DNA from: Planctomycetota bacterium
GTDB lineage: Bacteria; Planctomycetota; UBA1135; GCA-002686595
Reading direction: 5' to 3'
Assembly: GCA_022446815.1 (NCBI GenBank)
Contig: JAKVCD010000018.1
Location: 275,908-322,169, forward strand
Length of the DNA: 46,262 nucleotides
Both the position numbers and the translations under genes were made by a program. Shown here in pieces: positions 32,509-40,926 of this stretch; the first letter of the stretch is position 1; the number at the start of each line of letters is the position of its first letter. Below the pieces are notes generated by a model. That model saw nothing but the letters and a program-made list of their open reading frames with translations, was not told where the DNA came from and ran no database searches.

Positions 32509-34167
32509 ATGATGCTGACCTCTGCCGCGCTCCTGCTCTTCAACTCCCTAGCTCCAGAGCTGACCAATCACCTGATCACGCCCTCACCGCAGGTGAGCGA
32601 GGGCTATGTAGGGCTCTCGAGCGCTGCGCTTCGCCAGGCGGATGACCGCCCGATGCTTGGCGTGACGCTGGGTGAAGGGGGGACAAGCGATGAAGGCGCT
32701 TGGGTCCATGGGGTGGTTGAAGGGGGCCCCGCTGAGCAGGCAGGCCTCCTCTCTGGAGACCGGATCATCAAGGTCGGCAAGAAGAAGATCGGTGACGATC
32801 AAGAGCTGATCGATGCGATCCAAGCCCGCGATGTAGGAGACAACGTGAAGCTGCGTGTGATGCGTGGTGAAGAGCGAGTCGATTTGAGGGTGCGGCTTGG
32901 AGGTTTGGAAGAGGATGTCGCCATGGAGAAGGAGAGCGCCGCCCGACCCATGCAGATCATCGAAGGGGGAGACGGGTCTTCTTGGCTCGTTGAGCAGCAG
33001 AACATGGTCGAGGGCGAGGTGCGCCCTTTGAGGGTGCGCCTCGATAGAGAGACCCAGCGCGAGGGAGAGCGTGGTCGGCGACGGGAGGCTGTACAGCGGG
33101 GTGATGTCGACTTTTGGGAGAGTGAGGACGGCAGCGTCCGTCACGTGGAGATGCATTTCGAAGGAGACGAGATGTCCGAGGGGCAGCTCCGTGAGCTCCT
33201 GCGAGAGCATGGGATCGACCTGGACCTAGGGGAGCTGCCGATGAAGGGTGGCGAGCAGCACATGAGAGTTCACGTGGAGCGCCACGTTGAGGAGGCGCCA
33301 CGCAGAGACCGCGGACGTCAGTCTGAGGCTCAGCGAGGCCGAGGAGGTGAGCGACGCGCAGGTCGTGGGCAAGATCGACGCAGCGCGCGTGATCGAGCAG
33401 GCCGTGGAGACCGAGGTCGCGGTGATCGGGCCCGGCAGGGACGCGGCCGTCGCTTGGATCGCGACGGCTGGGCGCGGGAGCGGAGAGAAGAGAGGTCTCG
33501 GCAGGGGGTTAGGCGGTGGAACCAGGCTCTAGATCGTCTGGATCGAGGGCGAGGGTGGGACCGTCGCGACGAATGGCAGAGAGGTCAGGGAGAGCGGACA
33601 CGCATGGAGCGCGGCTGGGGCCGCGATCGAAGAGAGCATGAGATGCGTGGTGCGTGGGAAGAGCTGCACCGTGAGCAGGAGGCCCTTGAGCGAAGGCGTC
33701 ACGAGGACTGGGATCGAGAGAGGCGCGAGCACGACGGCGGGCATAGAGAGCAGCACGAAGGGCCCATCCATCATGAGGGAGGTGACCTTCATGCGGAGAT
33801 GGAGCACCTGCACGAGGAGCACCATCGCAGGCAGGAAGAGCTACATCATCATGGCGAGGAGATACATCAGCGCTTCGAGAGAGCTCACCATGAGCTAGAG
33901 GAGCACATTTCCAATCGCATGCATCAGATCGAGGAGGAGAGAGGCCGCCTCGTCGAGGAGCTCGAGCGGCAGATGGAGGAGGTCATGCGGCAGTTTGATG
34001 ATGCATCTCGTCAAGCGGAGGAAGAGTTCCACGAGCGGGCACGTAGGATCGATGAAGAGCGCGAACGTCGCATGGATGAGCAGCGCGAGCGGCACGAGCG
34101 GCTCGAGCGTGAGTTCGAGGAGCGCTTAAACCACCTGCATGAGCGGGAGCATGAAGCCCACGACTGA
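32509..34167 (+). CDS. PDZ-domain protein with Arg-rich and His/Glu-rich coiled-coil tail
   Basis: This 552-residue protein has a short hydrophobic N-terminus (MMLTSAALLLFNSLA) without a basic n-region, then one PDZ domain at ~47-132 (RPMLGVTLGE, GPAEQAGLLSGDRIIKVGKKKI). A mixed linker leads to an Arg/Gly/Asp-rich stretch at ~262-380 (RGRGDRARQGRGRR). A ~170-residue highly charged His/Glu/Arg helix follows with HEEHHRRQEELHHHGEE-like segments, presumably a coiled coil. No protease domain is attached. A peptide MKATR in the overlapping frame (ATG 32495, TGA inside the ATGATG) would supply the missing n-region if a -1 shift or sequence error is present. The function is unknown; metal or nucleic-acid binding is possible. 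Confidence 0.8.
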   Translation: MMLTSAALLLFNSLAPELTNHLITPSPQVSEGYVGLSSAALRQADDRPMLGVTLGEGGTSDEGAWVHGVVEGGPAEQAGLLSGDRIIKVGKKKIGDDQELIDAIQARDVGDNVKLRVMRGEERVDLRVRLGGLEEDVAMEKESAARPMQIIEGGDGSSWLVEQQNMVEGEVRPLRVRLDRETQREGERGRRREAVQRGDVDFWESEDGSVRHVEMHFEGDEMSEGQLRELLREHGIDLDLGELPMKGGEQHMRVHVERHVEEAPRRDRGRQSEAQRGRGGERRAGRGQDRRSARDRAGRGDRGRGDRARQGRGRRLDRDGWARERREERSRQGVRRWNQALDRLDRGRGWDRRDEWQRGQGERTRMERGWGRDRREHEMRGAWEELHREQEALERRRHEDWDRERREHDGGHREQHEGPIHHEGGDLHAEMEHLHEEHHRRQEELHHHGEEIHQRFERAHHELEEHISNRMHQIEEERGRLVEELERQMEEVMRQFDDASRQAEEEFHERARRIDEERERRMDEQRERHERLEREFEERLNHLHEREHEAHD

Positions 34168-34192
34168 GCCCTCTATTTAGTAAAGAAGAGAC

Positions 34193-34230
34193 GAGAGGCG
34201 CCGTGGGTACCACGGCGCCTCTCTTGTGTT
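34193..34230 (+). terminator. Terminator hairpin after the PDZ gene
   Basis: A 14-bp perfect stem (34193-34206 with 34210-34223) with a GTA loop is followed by TTGTGTT. It can act for the plus-strand PDZ gene and, being symmetrical, for the convergent small gene that ends at 34250. Confidence 0.85.
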
Positions 34231-34249
34231 GGGGACGGACCTCTTCTCC

Positions 34250-34531
34250 TCAGGCGGCTCCTCCGAGGAATTCATCTGGGGGTGTCCAGTCATGCAGCGC
34301 GCGCGCTACAGCGGTCAGGATGTCTGGGTCGTGAGCGGCCTCAGCGAGGGCTTCGGGGTAGGTGTCGTTCGCTGTGAAGCGCAGGGTCTGCTCGACGAGC
34401 ATGAGCAGCCTGATCCTCGCTTCACGAGGCGATTGCAAGGCTCGACGGACCATGGGTAGGAGGGCTAGGCCCTCCTCTAGGGGTACGTCGTGCCTGCGGC
34501 ATAACTCTTTCAACAGTCTCTCGGCTTCCAT
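34250..34531 (-). CDS. Small hypothetical protein
   Basis: This 93-residue, all-helical, acidic protein starts at ATG 34531. It has no signal peptide and no cysteine cluster except one Cys near residue 11. Its codon choice resembles that of the neighbours. It lies between a terminator and a divergent spacer, so it is probably a stand-alone gene. I do not recognise a family; the plus-strand frame opposite it looks like a shadow. Confidence 0.55.
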   Translation of the reverse strand: MEAERLLKELCRRHDVPLEEGLALLPMVRRALQSPREARIRLLMLVEQTLRFTANDTYPEALAEAAHDPDILTAVARALHDWTPPDEFLGGAA

Positions 34532-34682
34532 TTCGGGGCTCTGTTCACCCCAAACCTATCCCGGGATTGGGGAGGGGGCTGGCGAGAAACCCCCTCCTGG
34601 GGGCCAAAATCGGTGATGACCCGCTGGGCGTGGCTCTCCCTCTTCAAGGTCACGCGGCGCCTAGGTCGATCTCTAGGGGGCA
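34532..34682. other. Divergent spacer with overlapping GC-rich hairpins
   Basis: The 151 bases hold CCCCAA/TTGGGG (34548-34553 with 34567-34572) around the palindrome ATCCCGGGAT, then GGAGGGGG (34571-34578) that can pair with CCCCCTCC (34590-34597), whose C-run can instead pair with GGGGG at 34599-34603. The pairings are mutually exclusive, as in attenuators. It may be a leader for the gene at 34683 or a promoter region. No known riboswitch motif is evident. Confidence 0.45.
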
Positions 34683-35306
34683 ATGAACACACTTCTCAGC
34701 AGGCTCAAGTGCCCTCTCGCGCTACTCATCCCTCTCGCAGTCGTGGTGGGATGGACGGCGGACAGGACTTGGTCAAGCTCGGTGCTGACCGCAGGGACAG
34801 CCTTGAAGGTGAACCTAGAGGGCCTCGTCGATCGCTCCGAGATCGTGATCGAGGGCCGAGTGAAGCGCGCGACGTCCCGACCTGCCCCCGGCAGAATCGA
34901 GACGGAGTACGAGATCGAGGTCGCGCGTACCTTCCTCGGCGAAGAGCAGCAAACGCGGACCTTCGTGATGCCCGGCGGCGTCCTCCCAGACGGCACGGGG
35001 ATGATTATGCCGGGAGTTCCGCGCCTCCGCGAAGGCGAGGACACGATCCTCTTCTTGAGCAGAGAGTCTTTCGCTGGGATGCGTGTCCCTGTGGGGCTCT
35101 CTCAAGGTCGCTTTCAGGTGAAGACCTCACTCAGCGGACACCGAGTCGTCTTGCGCGCCCACGAAGATCTAGGCCTCTTGGATCCGGAGAGCGGTGACAT
35201 CCGCGAGGTGCGAGGGAGCGAGCTGCATCAGTACCCAGAGCTCATCGCAAAGATCCACGCAGCATGCGAAGCACGCTCACGTCGTGAGAGAGGTGAGCAG
35301 AGATGA
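34683..35306 (+). CDS. Exported protein paired with matrixin protease
   Basis: This 207-residue protein has an N-terminal hydrophobic signal or anchor (about 10-25, CPLALLIPLAVVVGW). The mature part contains the pattern LVDRSEIVIEGRVKRATSR, YEIEVARTFLGEE, MPGGVLPDGTG and VPRLREGEDTILFL. I recognise this as the small beta-barrel-like domain often found next to secreted matrixin-type peptidases in planctomycetes and deltaproteobacteria. Its stop overlaps the start of the protease gene (ATGA, 35303-35306), so the two are translationally coupled. A role as chaperone, inhibitor or partner of the protease is inference. Confidence 0.75.
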   Translation: MNTLLSRLKCPLALLIPLAVVVGWTADRTWSSSVLTAGTALKVNLEGLVDRSEIVIEGRVKRATSRPAPGRIETEYEIEVARTFLGEEQQTRTFVMPGGVLPDGTGMIMPGVPRLREGEDTILFLSRESFAGMRVPVGLSQGRFQVKTSLSGHRVVLRAHEDLGLLDPESGDIREVRGSELHQYPELIAKIHAACEARSRRERGEQR

Positions 35307-37513
35307 GGCGCAGCGCCCTCATAAGAGACGGGCTCGTCGTCCTCGGCCTCACGGCTTGCTGCTGGTTCGGCGCGGCGGTGTCTGCGCACGTGCGGCTCAA
35401 GAACCCCGTGAGCGGCAGCTACTTGAAGTGGGGTGATCCGACCGACGTCACCGTCGTGATCAGCGCGATCGGCTCTGATGACATCACTGATGGGAGCCAT
35501 ACGCCTGCGATCCAGAACGCGATCGCCGCTTGGAACGAGGTGGGCGGCACAACCGCACACCTGAGAGAGGTTGTTACGAGCGTCCAACGCGAACGAACCG
35601 ACTGGGAGGCCAATGACCTTCACATGATCCTCTTTGACGAGGACAACTCCTCGGGGTACTTCCCCGAGGGATCGGCCACTGTCGCCGTCACTCCGATTTG
35701 GTTCTTCTCCAACGGTCGGATCTCAGATGCTGACATCCTCTTCAACGGAGCTCGCTTTGAGTTCACGACCTCTGGAGAGGAGGGCAAGTTCGACGTGCAA
35801 GACGTCGCGACCCACGAGCTCGGCCACCTCTTGGGCCTCGACCACTCGGGCTGGGCTGGCGCGAGCATGTACCCTTATGTGGACGAGAGCGTGACCCTCC
35901 ACAGGAGCCTCTCACTCGACGAGGTCGGTGGCTTGCGGCACGCATACCCCAGCGCCTCATTCGGCAAGATCACTGGTAGCGTCTCACGCGAACAAGGTGG
36001 TGGCCCCGTGGCGGGAGCGCACGTCGTCGCTAGGAGCGCGGACGGGCGGCCAGCGCGGAGCATCCTCACCAACACGGCTGGAGACTTCACGATCTTCGGC
36101 TTGGACGAGGGGACCTACACCATCTACGTAGATCCGCTCGATCAGCCGGTCAGCCCCAGCAATATCGGCGGCGGATGGACCATCGAGACAGACTTTGGCT
36201 CTGCGCGTGCTGGCACGGTCAGCGTCACTGCCGGGAGCACGCATGACCTCGGCGCGCTCTTCGTTCCGCCGTCAGCAGGGATCGCGCTCGGGCGAAATAG
36301 CGACAACTACCCGATCGCCTGCGTGATCGGAGAGACAGACTTCGTCCTTGTTAGAGGGAGCGGGCTCCTGCCTGGCTCGCTCTTGTCATGTAGCGATCCG
36401 GACGTGGTGATTGGTGAGCCCACCTGGAACGGCTGGAGTGTGATGTTTCAGGTGACGATCCCTCCTGGGACACCGACAGGTCACGTGGACCTCGAAGCGA
36501 TGAGCTCCTTCGGTGAGCTCACGATCCTCCCTGCGGCCCTGGAGATCGCCCCCCAAGCCCCCGTTGTCATGAGCGTGGTGCCTGCTGAGGGAACGATCAT
36601 CGGAGGGACGGACCTCTTGATCCAGGGATCGGGCTTCAGACCAGGAGCGCGCGTTGTCTTGGGTGATCAGGTCTACGCTGACGGCGAAGGCTGCGAGGTC
36701 TTGGACAGCAGCACGATCCAGCTGACCACGGCTGCGGCTGCAGTCGGCACTAGGGACGTCGTCGTGATCGACCCCGCAGGCCCCGAGGGGCGGCGTGTCA
36801 GCGGCTACAGCTTTCAGGATCTCCCAACTGTGCAATCTGTCTTCCCTGACGCTGGCAACTCGGCAGGAGGGACGCATGTGACCCTCACAGGCGTTCAATT
36901 CTCCTCAGGCGCAACGGTCTTCATCAACGGCGTCCAGCAAGCAGCCGTCACTTGGATCGACGCTACAAAGATCGAGTTCACGACTCAGTCGTCGCCGTCG
37001 CTCGGAACACAGCTGCTTGAGGTCGTCCATCCCGATGGAACCCGAGCCTCGAGTAGCTTTGAGTTCACAGCTGCTCAAGATCCGCAGCTTCACCTCTGCT
37101 CGCCTGCTTCGGGGAAGAGGCGAGGCGGTGATGTGATCACCTTGCGCGGTCGCTCGCTGCCGCGAGAACTGGGAGTCTGGTTCGGCGTCGATCCTGACAC
37201 CGGAACCGGAGGTGTTATCGCGACCGAGGTGACCTGGATCAATGAGACGACGATCGAGGTTGTGACCCCTGCGCATGTGCCAGGCCACGTCGACGTCTTG
37301 ATCATGGACATGAGCAGCGGACAGGCCGACACCCTCAGTGAGGGCTTCCAATACGAGACGCCGCCTGCGACCGGAGGAGCATGTCTCAGCGTCAGCGCGC
37401 CCCCTGGTGCCGGTGGTGGCCCCATGTTGAGCTTCCTCTTTGGATTGGCGCTGATCGCGCTCGCCTCTCGCGCCGCTGCAGGGGCTGGAAACAGCCTGCG
37501 CAGGGCGGTCTGA
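35303..37513 (+). CDS. Secreted matrixin-type zinc metalloprotease with TIG/IPT domains and C-terminal anchor
   Basis: This 736-residue protein has a signal peptide (RDGLVVLGLTACCWFGAAVS). The catalytic domain spans ~30-215 with the metzincin zinc motif HELGHLLGLDHSG and the Met-turn as GASMYP. A carboxypeptidase-regulatory-like beta domain follows (~225-330, FTIFGLDEGTYTIYVDP). At least three IPT/TIG Ig-like domains come next (for example VVPAEGTIIGGTDLLIQGSG, VFPDAGNSAGGTHVTLTG). The C-terminus has a Gly-rich GAGGGP, a hydrophobic helix LSFLFGLALIALA and a basic end NSLRRAV. This tripartite end resembles sorting signals of the PEP/MYXO-CTERM kind. It likely degrades extracellular protein. 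Confidence 0.88.
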   Translation: MRRSALIRDGLVVLGLTACCWFGAAVSAHVRLKNPVSGSYLKWGDPTDVTVVISAIGSDDITDGSHTPAIQNAIAAWNEVGGTTAHLREVVTSVQRERTDWEANDLHMILFDEDNSSGYFPEGSATVAVTPIWFFSNGRISDADILFNGARFEFTTSGEEGKFDVQDVATHELGHLLGLDHSGWAGASMYPYVDESVTLHRSLSLDEVGGLRHAYPSASFGKITGSVSREQGGGPVAGAHVVARSADGRPARSILTNTAGDFTIFGLDEGTYTIYVDPLDQPVSPSNIGGGWTIETDFGSARAGTVSVTAGSTHDLGALFVPPSAGIALGRNSDNYPIACVIGETDFVLVRGSGLLPGSLLSCSDPDVVIGEPTWNGWSVMFQVTIPPGTPTGHVDLEAMSSFGELTILPAALEIAPQAPVVMSVVPAEGTIIGGTDLLIQGSGFRPGARVVLGDQVYADGEGCEVLDSSTIQLTTAAAAVGTRDVVVIDPAGPEGRRVSGYSFQDLPTVQSVFPDAGNSAGGTHVTLTGVQFSSGATVFINGVQQAAVTWIDATKIEFTTQSSPSLGTQLLEVVHPDGTRASSSFEFTAAQDPQLHLCSPASGKRRGGDVITLRGRSLPRELGVWFGVDPDTGTGGVIATEVTWINETTIEVVTPAHVPGHVDVLIMDMSSGQADTLSEGFQYETPPATGGACLSVSAPPGAGGGPMLSFLFGLALIALASRAAAGAGNSLRRAV

Positions 37514-37568
37514 AGAGAGTCGCCGCGCCGGTGGCGGCATTCACGATCCGGGGGTACGCTCGGGGAAG

Positions 37569-38990
37569 ATGCCCTCTCCCGACCCCAAGCCTACAGAGAG
37601 CCGCGACGTCAACGCGCTGCGGATCGATCGCTCCAAGCCGCGCCCTCGCAGGGGGAAGTGGCTTGGTCGGCTGATCAGCCTCGCCATCCTGTCCGGACTC
37701 GTGGCCTTGAGCTGGCCTTGGCTCTCTGGTCTCGCCGACCTGGCGACCCCTGAGGTTCAGGTCGAGCGGGTGCGGAGACAGACACCTGCTGCGCGGGCTG
37801 GCCTCTCGGGCGTCTCTTCAAACGGCTACATCGTCGCGCGGACGCGCGCCGCGCTCTCAGCTGATGCGCCAGGTCGCCTCGTCGAGATGAACGTCGCCGA
37901 GGGTAGCTATGTGACCGCGGGCACAGCGGTCGCGCGTCTCTATCACGATGAACACGAGGCGGCCGTCGCGCGCGCGGAGGCAGACCTCGACCTCTGCGTC
38001 GCGAGCGTCACCAGGAGCGAGGCTGATGTGGAGACCGGCCAGGCTGCGATCGAGCGCGCGGACTCCGACTTACGCGCGGCGCAGGCGGCTCGCGAAGCTG
38101 CGCGGGCGAACGAGCGCTTGGCCTCCGCTGATCTAGAGCGCGCTGAGTCGCTCGTATCACAGGGCGTTGAGCGTCAGCAGTTTTTGGATCGCTCAGTTCA
38201 GGCGCACGCCACCGCTGCTGCAGAGGTCGAGCGGGCGGAGGCGAGCGTCAGCGCAGCCATCGCTGCTGTCACAGAGGCGCGCAGCCGCCTCGCCTCGGCA
38301 GAGGCCGGGATGAGTGAGGCGGAGGCCCGTCGGCAGGTCGCGCAAGCGGACGTCGAGGCTGCGCTCGCCTCTCTAGAGAAGACCTTCATCCGCGCCCCCT
38401 TTGATGGGGTGGTCGTTCACAAGGAGGCTGAGGTGGGGGAGGTCGTCTCGCCTAACTCAGCAGGAGGTCGCTCGCGCGGCTCAGTCGTGACGATGGTGGA
38501 CCTCTCTAGCTTGGAGGTCCAAGCGGAGGTCCCCGAGACGAGCTTGTCCGCCGTACGGCAGGGCGGGCGCGCGCAAGTATTCATCGACGCATGGCCCACG
38601 GAGGCCTACGAGGTCCGCGTCGATCGCATTTGGCCCATCGCTGATCGTCAGAAGGCGACAGTAGAGGTGAGGGCGGTGTTCCTTGAACTCGACGAGCGTA
38701 TCCGCCCTGAGATGGGGCTGCGGATCGTCTTCTTAGCCCCTGAGGATGAGAGCACACTGGACGAGGCTGTCGAGCCCCTCGTGACTGTCCCGCGAGGCGC
38801 AGTCGTGGAGCGCGATGGCCGACGCGGGGTTTTCCTCGTCCAGGATGGTGCGGTTACCTTTCAGGCGATCGAATGCAGCGAGGGCCTCAGCGGGGGCTTC
38901 GTAGTAGAGTCTGGGTTGAGCGGCGGAGAGAGCGTCGTCCTGAACCCGCTAGAGACCTTGTCCGATGGCGACGCCGTCCGGACTCAATGA
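37569..38990 (+). CDS. HlyD/MacA-family membrane fusion protein
   Basis: This 473-residue protein has a basic cytosolic N-terminus (RSKPRPRRGKW), one transmembrane helix (~37-58) and the standard membrane-fusion layout. Two lipoyl half-motifs (APGRLVEMNVAEGSYVTAGT and FIRAPFDGVVVHKEAEVGEV) flank a long Ala/Glu-rich alpha-helical hairpin (about 120-270). Beta-barrel and membrane-proximal domains follow (VEVRAVFLELDERIRPEMG). It is the periplasmic adaptor of a tripartite export system. The ABC ATPase starts 12 bases downstream and two permeases follow; no TolC-type outer-membrane gene is in the window. Confidence 0.9.
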   Translation: MPSPDPKPTESRDVNALRIDRSKPRPRRGKWLGRLISLAILSGLVALSWPWLSGLADLATPEVQVERVRRQTPAARAGLSGVSSNGYIVARTRAALSADAPGRLVEMNVAEGSYVTAGTAVARLYHDEHEAAVARAEADLDLCVASVTRSEADVETGQAAIERADSDLRAAQAAREAARANERLASADLERAESLVSQGVERQQFLDRSVQAHATAAAEVERAEASVSAAIAAVTEARSRLASAEAGMSEAEARRQVAQADVEAALASLEKTFIRAPFDGVVVHKEAEVGEVVSPNSAGGRSRGSVVTMVDLSSLEVQAEVPETSLSAVRQGGRAQVFIDAWPTEAYEVRVDRIWPIADRQKATVEVRAVFLELDERIRPEMGLRIVFLAPEDESTLDEAVEPLVTVPRGAVVERDGRRGVFLVQDGAVTFQAIECSEGLSGGFVVESGLSGGESVVLNPLETLSDGDAVRTQ

Positions 38991-39002
38991 GGAGAACAAC
39001 AC

Positions 39003-39746
39003 ATGCAGGAGAGCCAGCACGGCGTCGAGCTCATAAGGGTCTCGCGCGAGTACACCCGCGGTGGTGAAGGGGTAAAGGTCTTCGATGACGTCGACCTGAG
39101 CGTCAAGCCTGGGGCTTTCTGCGCCATGATGGGGCCGTCTGGCTCAGGGAAGTCCACGCTCTTAAACCTCGTCGGTGGCTTAGATCGCCCTGACTCTGGT
39201 GACGTGATCGTTGGTGACACCCTCCTCTCTGAGCTCGGCGAGTCCGACCTCGCGGAGTGGCGCTCTGAGAACGTCGGCTTTGTCTTCCAGGGCTTCAACC
39301 TCGTGCCGGTGCTCACGGCCTACGAGAACGTGGAGCTACCGCTCTTGCTCACGGGGCTCTCGAAGGCCGAGCGTAAGGAGCACGCGCTGCATGCCCTCGA
39401 GCTGGTCGGCATGGGCGATCGCGCGAAGCACCGCCCGGGGCAACTCTCTGGTGGACAAGAGCAACGCGTCGCGATCGCAAGAGCGATCGCCTCTGACCCA
39501 GGCGTGATCTTGGCTGATGAGCCGACGGGAGACTTGGACTTTGAGTCTGCTTGTCAGGTGTTGGACCTCCTTGGAAGGCTGCACACTGAGCTCGGCAAGA
39601 CGATCTTGATGGTGACTCACGACCCCCGGGCGGCTGAGCGCGCTGAGCGCGTCATCCACCTCGACAAGGGGCGCATTAACGAGTCTCCAGCCGCCCCTGA
39701 CGATGGCTTCCGCGAGGTGAAGCCCAAGGAAGGCGAAGGGGCTTAG
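39003..39746 (+). CDS. ABC transporter ATP-binding protein (MacB/LolD family)
   Basis: This 247-residue ATPase has Walker [10 protein letters not shown] (44-52), a Q-loop in [19 protein letters not shown], the signature [14 protein letters not shown] (148-161), Walker [12 protein letters not shown] (D172, E173) and the H-loop MVTHD. The [16 protein letters not shown] segment after the Q-loop is typical of LolD/MacB/FtsE-like exporters. It powers the two FtsX-type permeases encoded after it. The spacing of 12 bases from the adaptor and 6 bases to the first permease indicates one operon. Confidence 0.95.
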   Translation: MQESQHGVELIRVSREYTRGGEGVKVFDDVDLSVKPGAFCAMMGPSGSGKSTLLNLVGGLDRPDSGDVIVGDTLLSELGESDLAEWRSENVGFVFQGFNLVPVLTAYENVELPLLLTGLSKAERKEHALHALELVGMGDRAKHRPGQLSGGQEQRVAIARAIASDPGVILADEPTGDLDFESACQVLDLLGRLHTELGKTILMVTHDPRAAERAERVIHLDKGRINESPAAPDDGFREVKPKEGEGA

Positions 39747-39752
39747 GCGCTC

Positions 39753-40925
39753 GTGGTCCCTCTTAAGCTCATCTGGCGGAACCTCCTCCGTCACAAACTC
39801 AGGGTGCTCCTCACAGCGGGCTCGCTCACGGTCGCCTTCTTCCTGCTCTGCGTCCTGCAAGCGCTTGTCGTCTCCCTCGACCAGGGCGTGAAGAACGCGT
39901 CCAAGAAGCGCTTGGTCGTGCAGTCTGCTGTGAGCCTCTTCGTCAATCTGCCCATCTCCTATCAAGGCAAGATCGAGACGGTCGAGGGCGTGGATGAGAC
40001 GATGAAGATGACTTGGTTCGGCGGCTACTACCGTGAGCCTGCGAACATGTTCGCGCAGTTCGCGATCGATGCGGACCGGATGGAGACGATCTATTCGAAT
40101 GTTGAGCTCATCGAGGGCTCCTGGGATGAGTTCAAGAACACTCGAATGTCCTGTCTCGTCGGCAAGGAGACAGCCAACAAATACGGCTGGTCTGTGGGTG
40201 ACCGCGTCCCGATCGTCGGGATGATCTACCCGAGGTTGGACGGCTCCGAGTGGCAGTTCGACATCGCGGGAATCTACGACGCCGGCGCAGAGGCGAGCAT
40301 CGATGATCTGACGATGTACTTCCACTGGGACTACTTGGAAGAGGCCATGGAGGCCGGCGCGACGACGGGCGCTGATGGGATCGGCGTCTACTCTGTGCTG
40401 CTCTCCGACGGCTACTCGCAGGCTGGTGTCGGCGCTGAGATCGACAGCTTGTTTGAGAACGGACCACAGCGAGTGCAGTCGACCCCGGAGGGAGAGTTCA
40501 ACGCGCAGTTCGTGAGCATGGTCGGGAACGTCCCTTTCTTTGTAGGGACGATCGGCATGGGGGTCTTGATCGCGATCCTGCTCGCGACCCTCAACACGAT
40601 GCTCATGTCGGGCCGTGAGCAGACCCGCGACGTCGGGGTCTTGAAGGCGCTCGGCTTCGACGGGAGCGCAGCCTTCTGGCTCCTCCTCTCACAGTCACTC
40701 ATCCTCTGCGGGTTCGGAGCTGGGACTGGCATCTTCCTCGCGCTCGGCATCGAGGGCCCCCTACAAGCTGTCCTCGGCTCCAACTTCCCTGGCCTCCAGA
40801 TCAACAGAGAGGTCCTCACCCCAGCGATCATCTTGGCCATCTGTGTCGCGCTCTTCGCCGGGCTCGCGCCCGCTCTTAGGGCGCGCAGGCTGACGGTCAT
40901 CGAGGCGCTGAGGGAGGAGGTCTGA
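39753..40925 (+). CDS. FtsX/MacB-type ABC permease, first of two
   Basis: This 390-residue protein has a GTG start (39753). One N-terminal transmembrane helix follows the positive LIWRNLLRHKLR segment, then a ~220-residue periplasmic domain (about 45-265), then three C-terminal helices with the FtsX hallmarks MLMSGREQTRDVGVLKALGF and FAGLAPALRARRLTVIEALRE. Four-helix permeases of this kind form mechanotransmission exporters (MacB, LolCE). It is adjacent to a second, different permease, so the transporter is likely a heterodimer as in LolCDE rather than a MacB homodimer. Confidence 0.92.
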   Translation: MVPLKLIWRNLLRHKLRVLLTAGSLTVAFFLLCVLQALVVSLDQGVKNASKKRLVVQSAVSLFVNLPISYQGKIETVEGVDETMKMTWFGGYYREPANMFAQFAIDADRMETIYSNVELIEGSWDEFKNTRMSCLVGKETANKYGWSVGDRVPIVGMIYPRLDGSEWQFDIAGIYDAGAEASIDDLTMYFHWDYLEEAMEAGATTGADGIGVYSVLLSDGYSQAGVGAEIDSLFENGPQRVQSTPEGEFNAQFVSMVGNVPFFVGTIGMGVLIAILLATLNTMLMSGREQTRDVGVLKALGFDGSAAFWLLLSQSLILCGFGAGTGIFLALGIEGPLQAVLGSNFPGLQINREVLTPAIILAICVALFAGLAPALRARRLTVIEALREEV

Positions 40926-40926
40926 T

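Noticed and set aside
34613..35197. Plus-strand frame of 194 codons in a different frame from the 34683 gene
   Set aside because: Very Arg/Pro-rich and overlapping a protein with a signal peptide and recognisable conserved pattern; not coding.
39336..40325. Minus-strand frame of 329 codons
   Set aside because: It lies opposite the ABC ATPase and first permease, both with clear motifs; its translation is compositionally biased and featureless.
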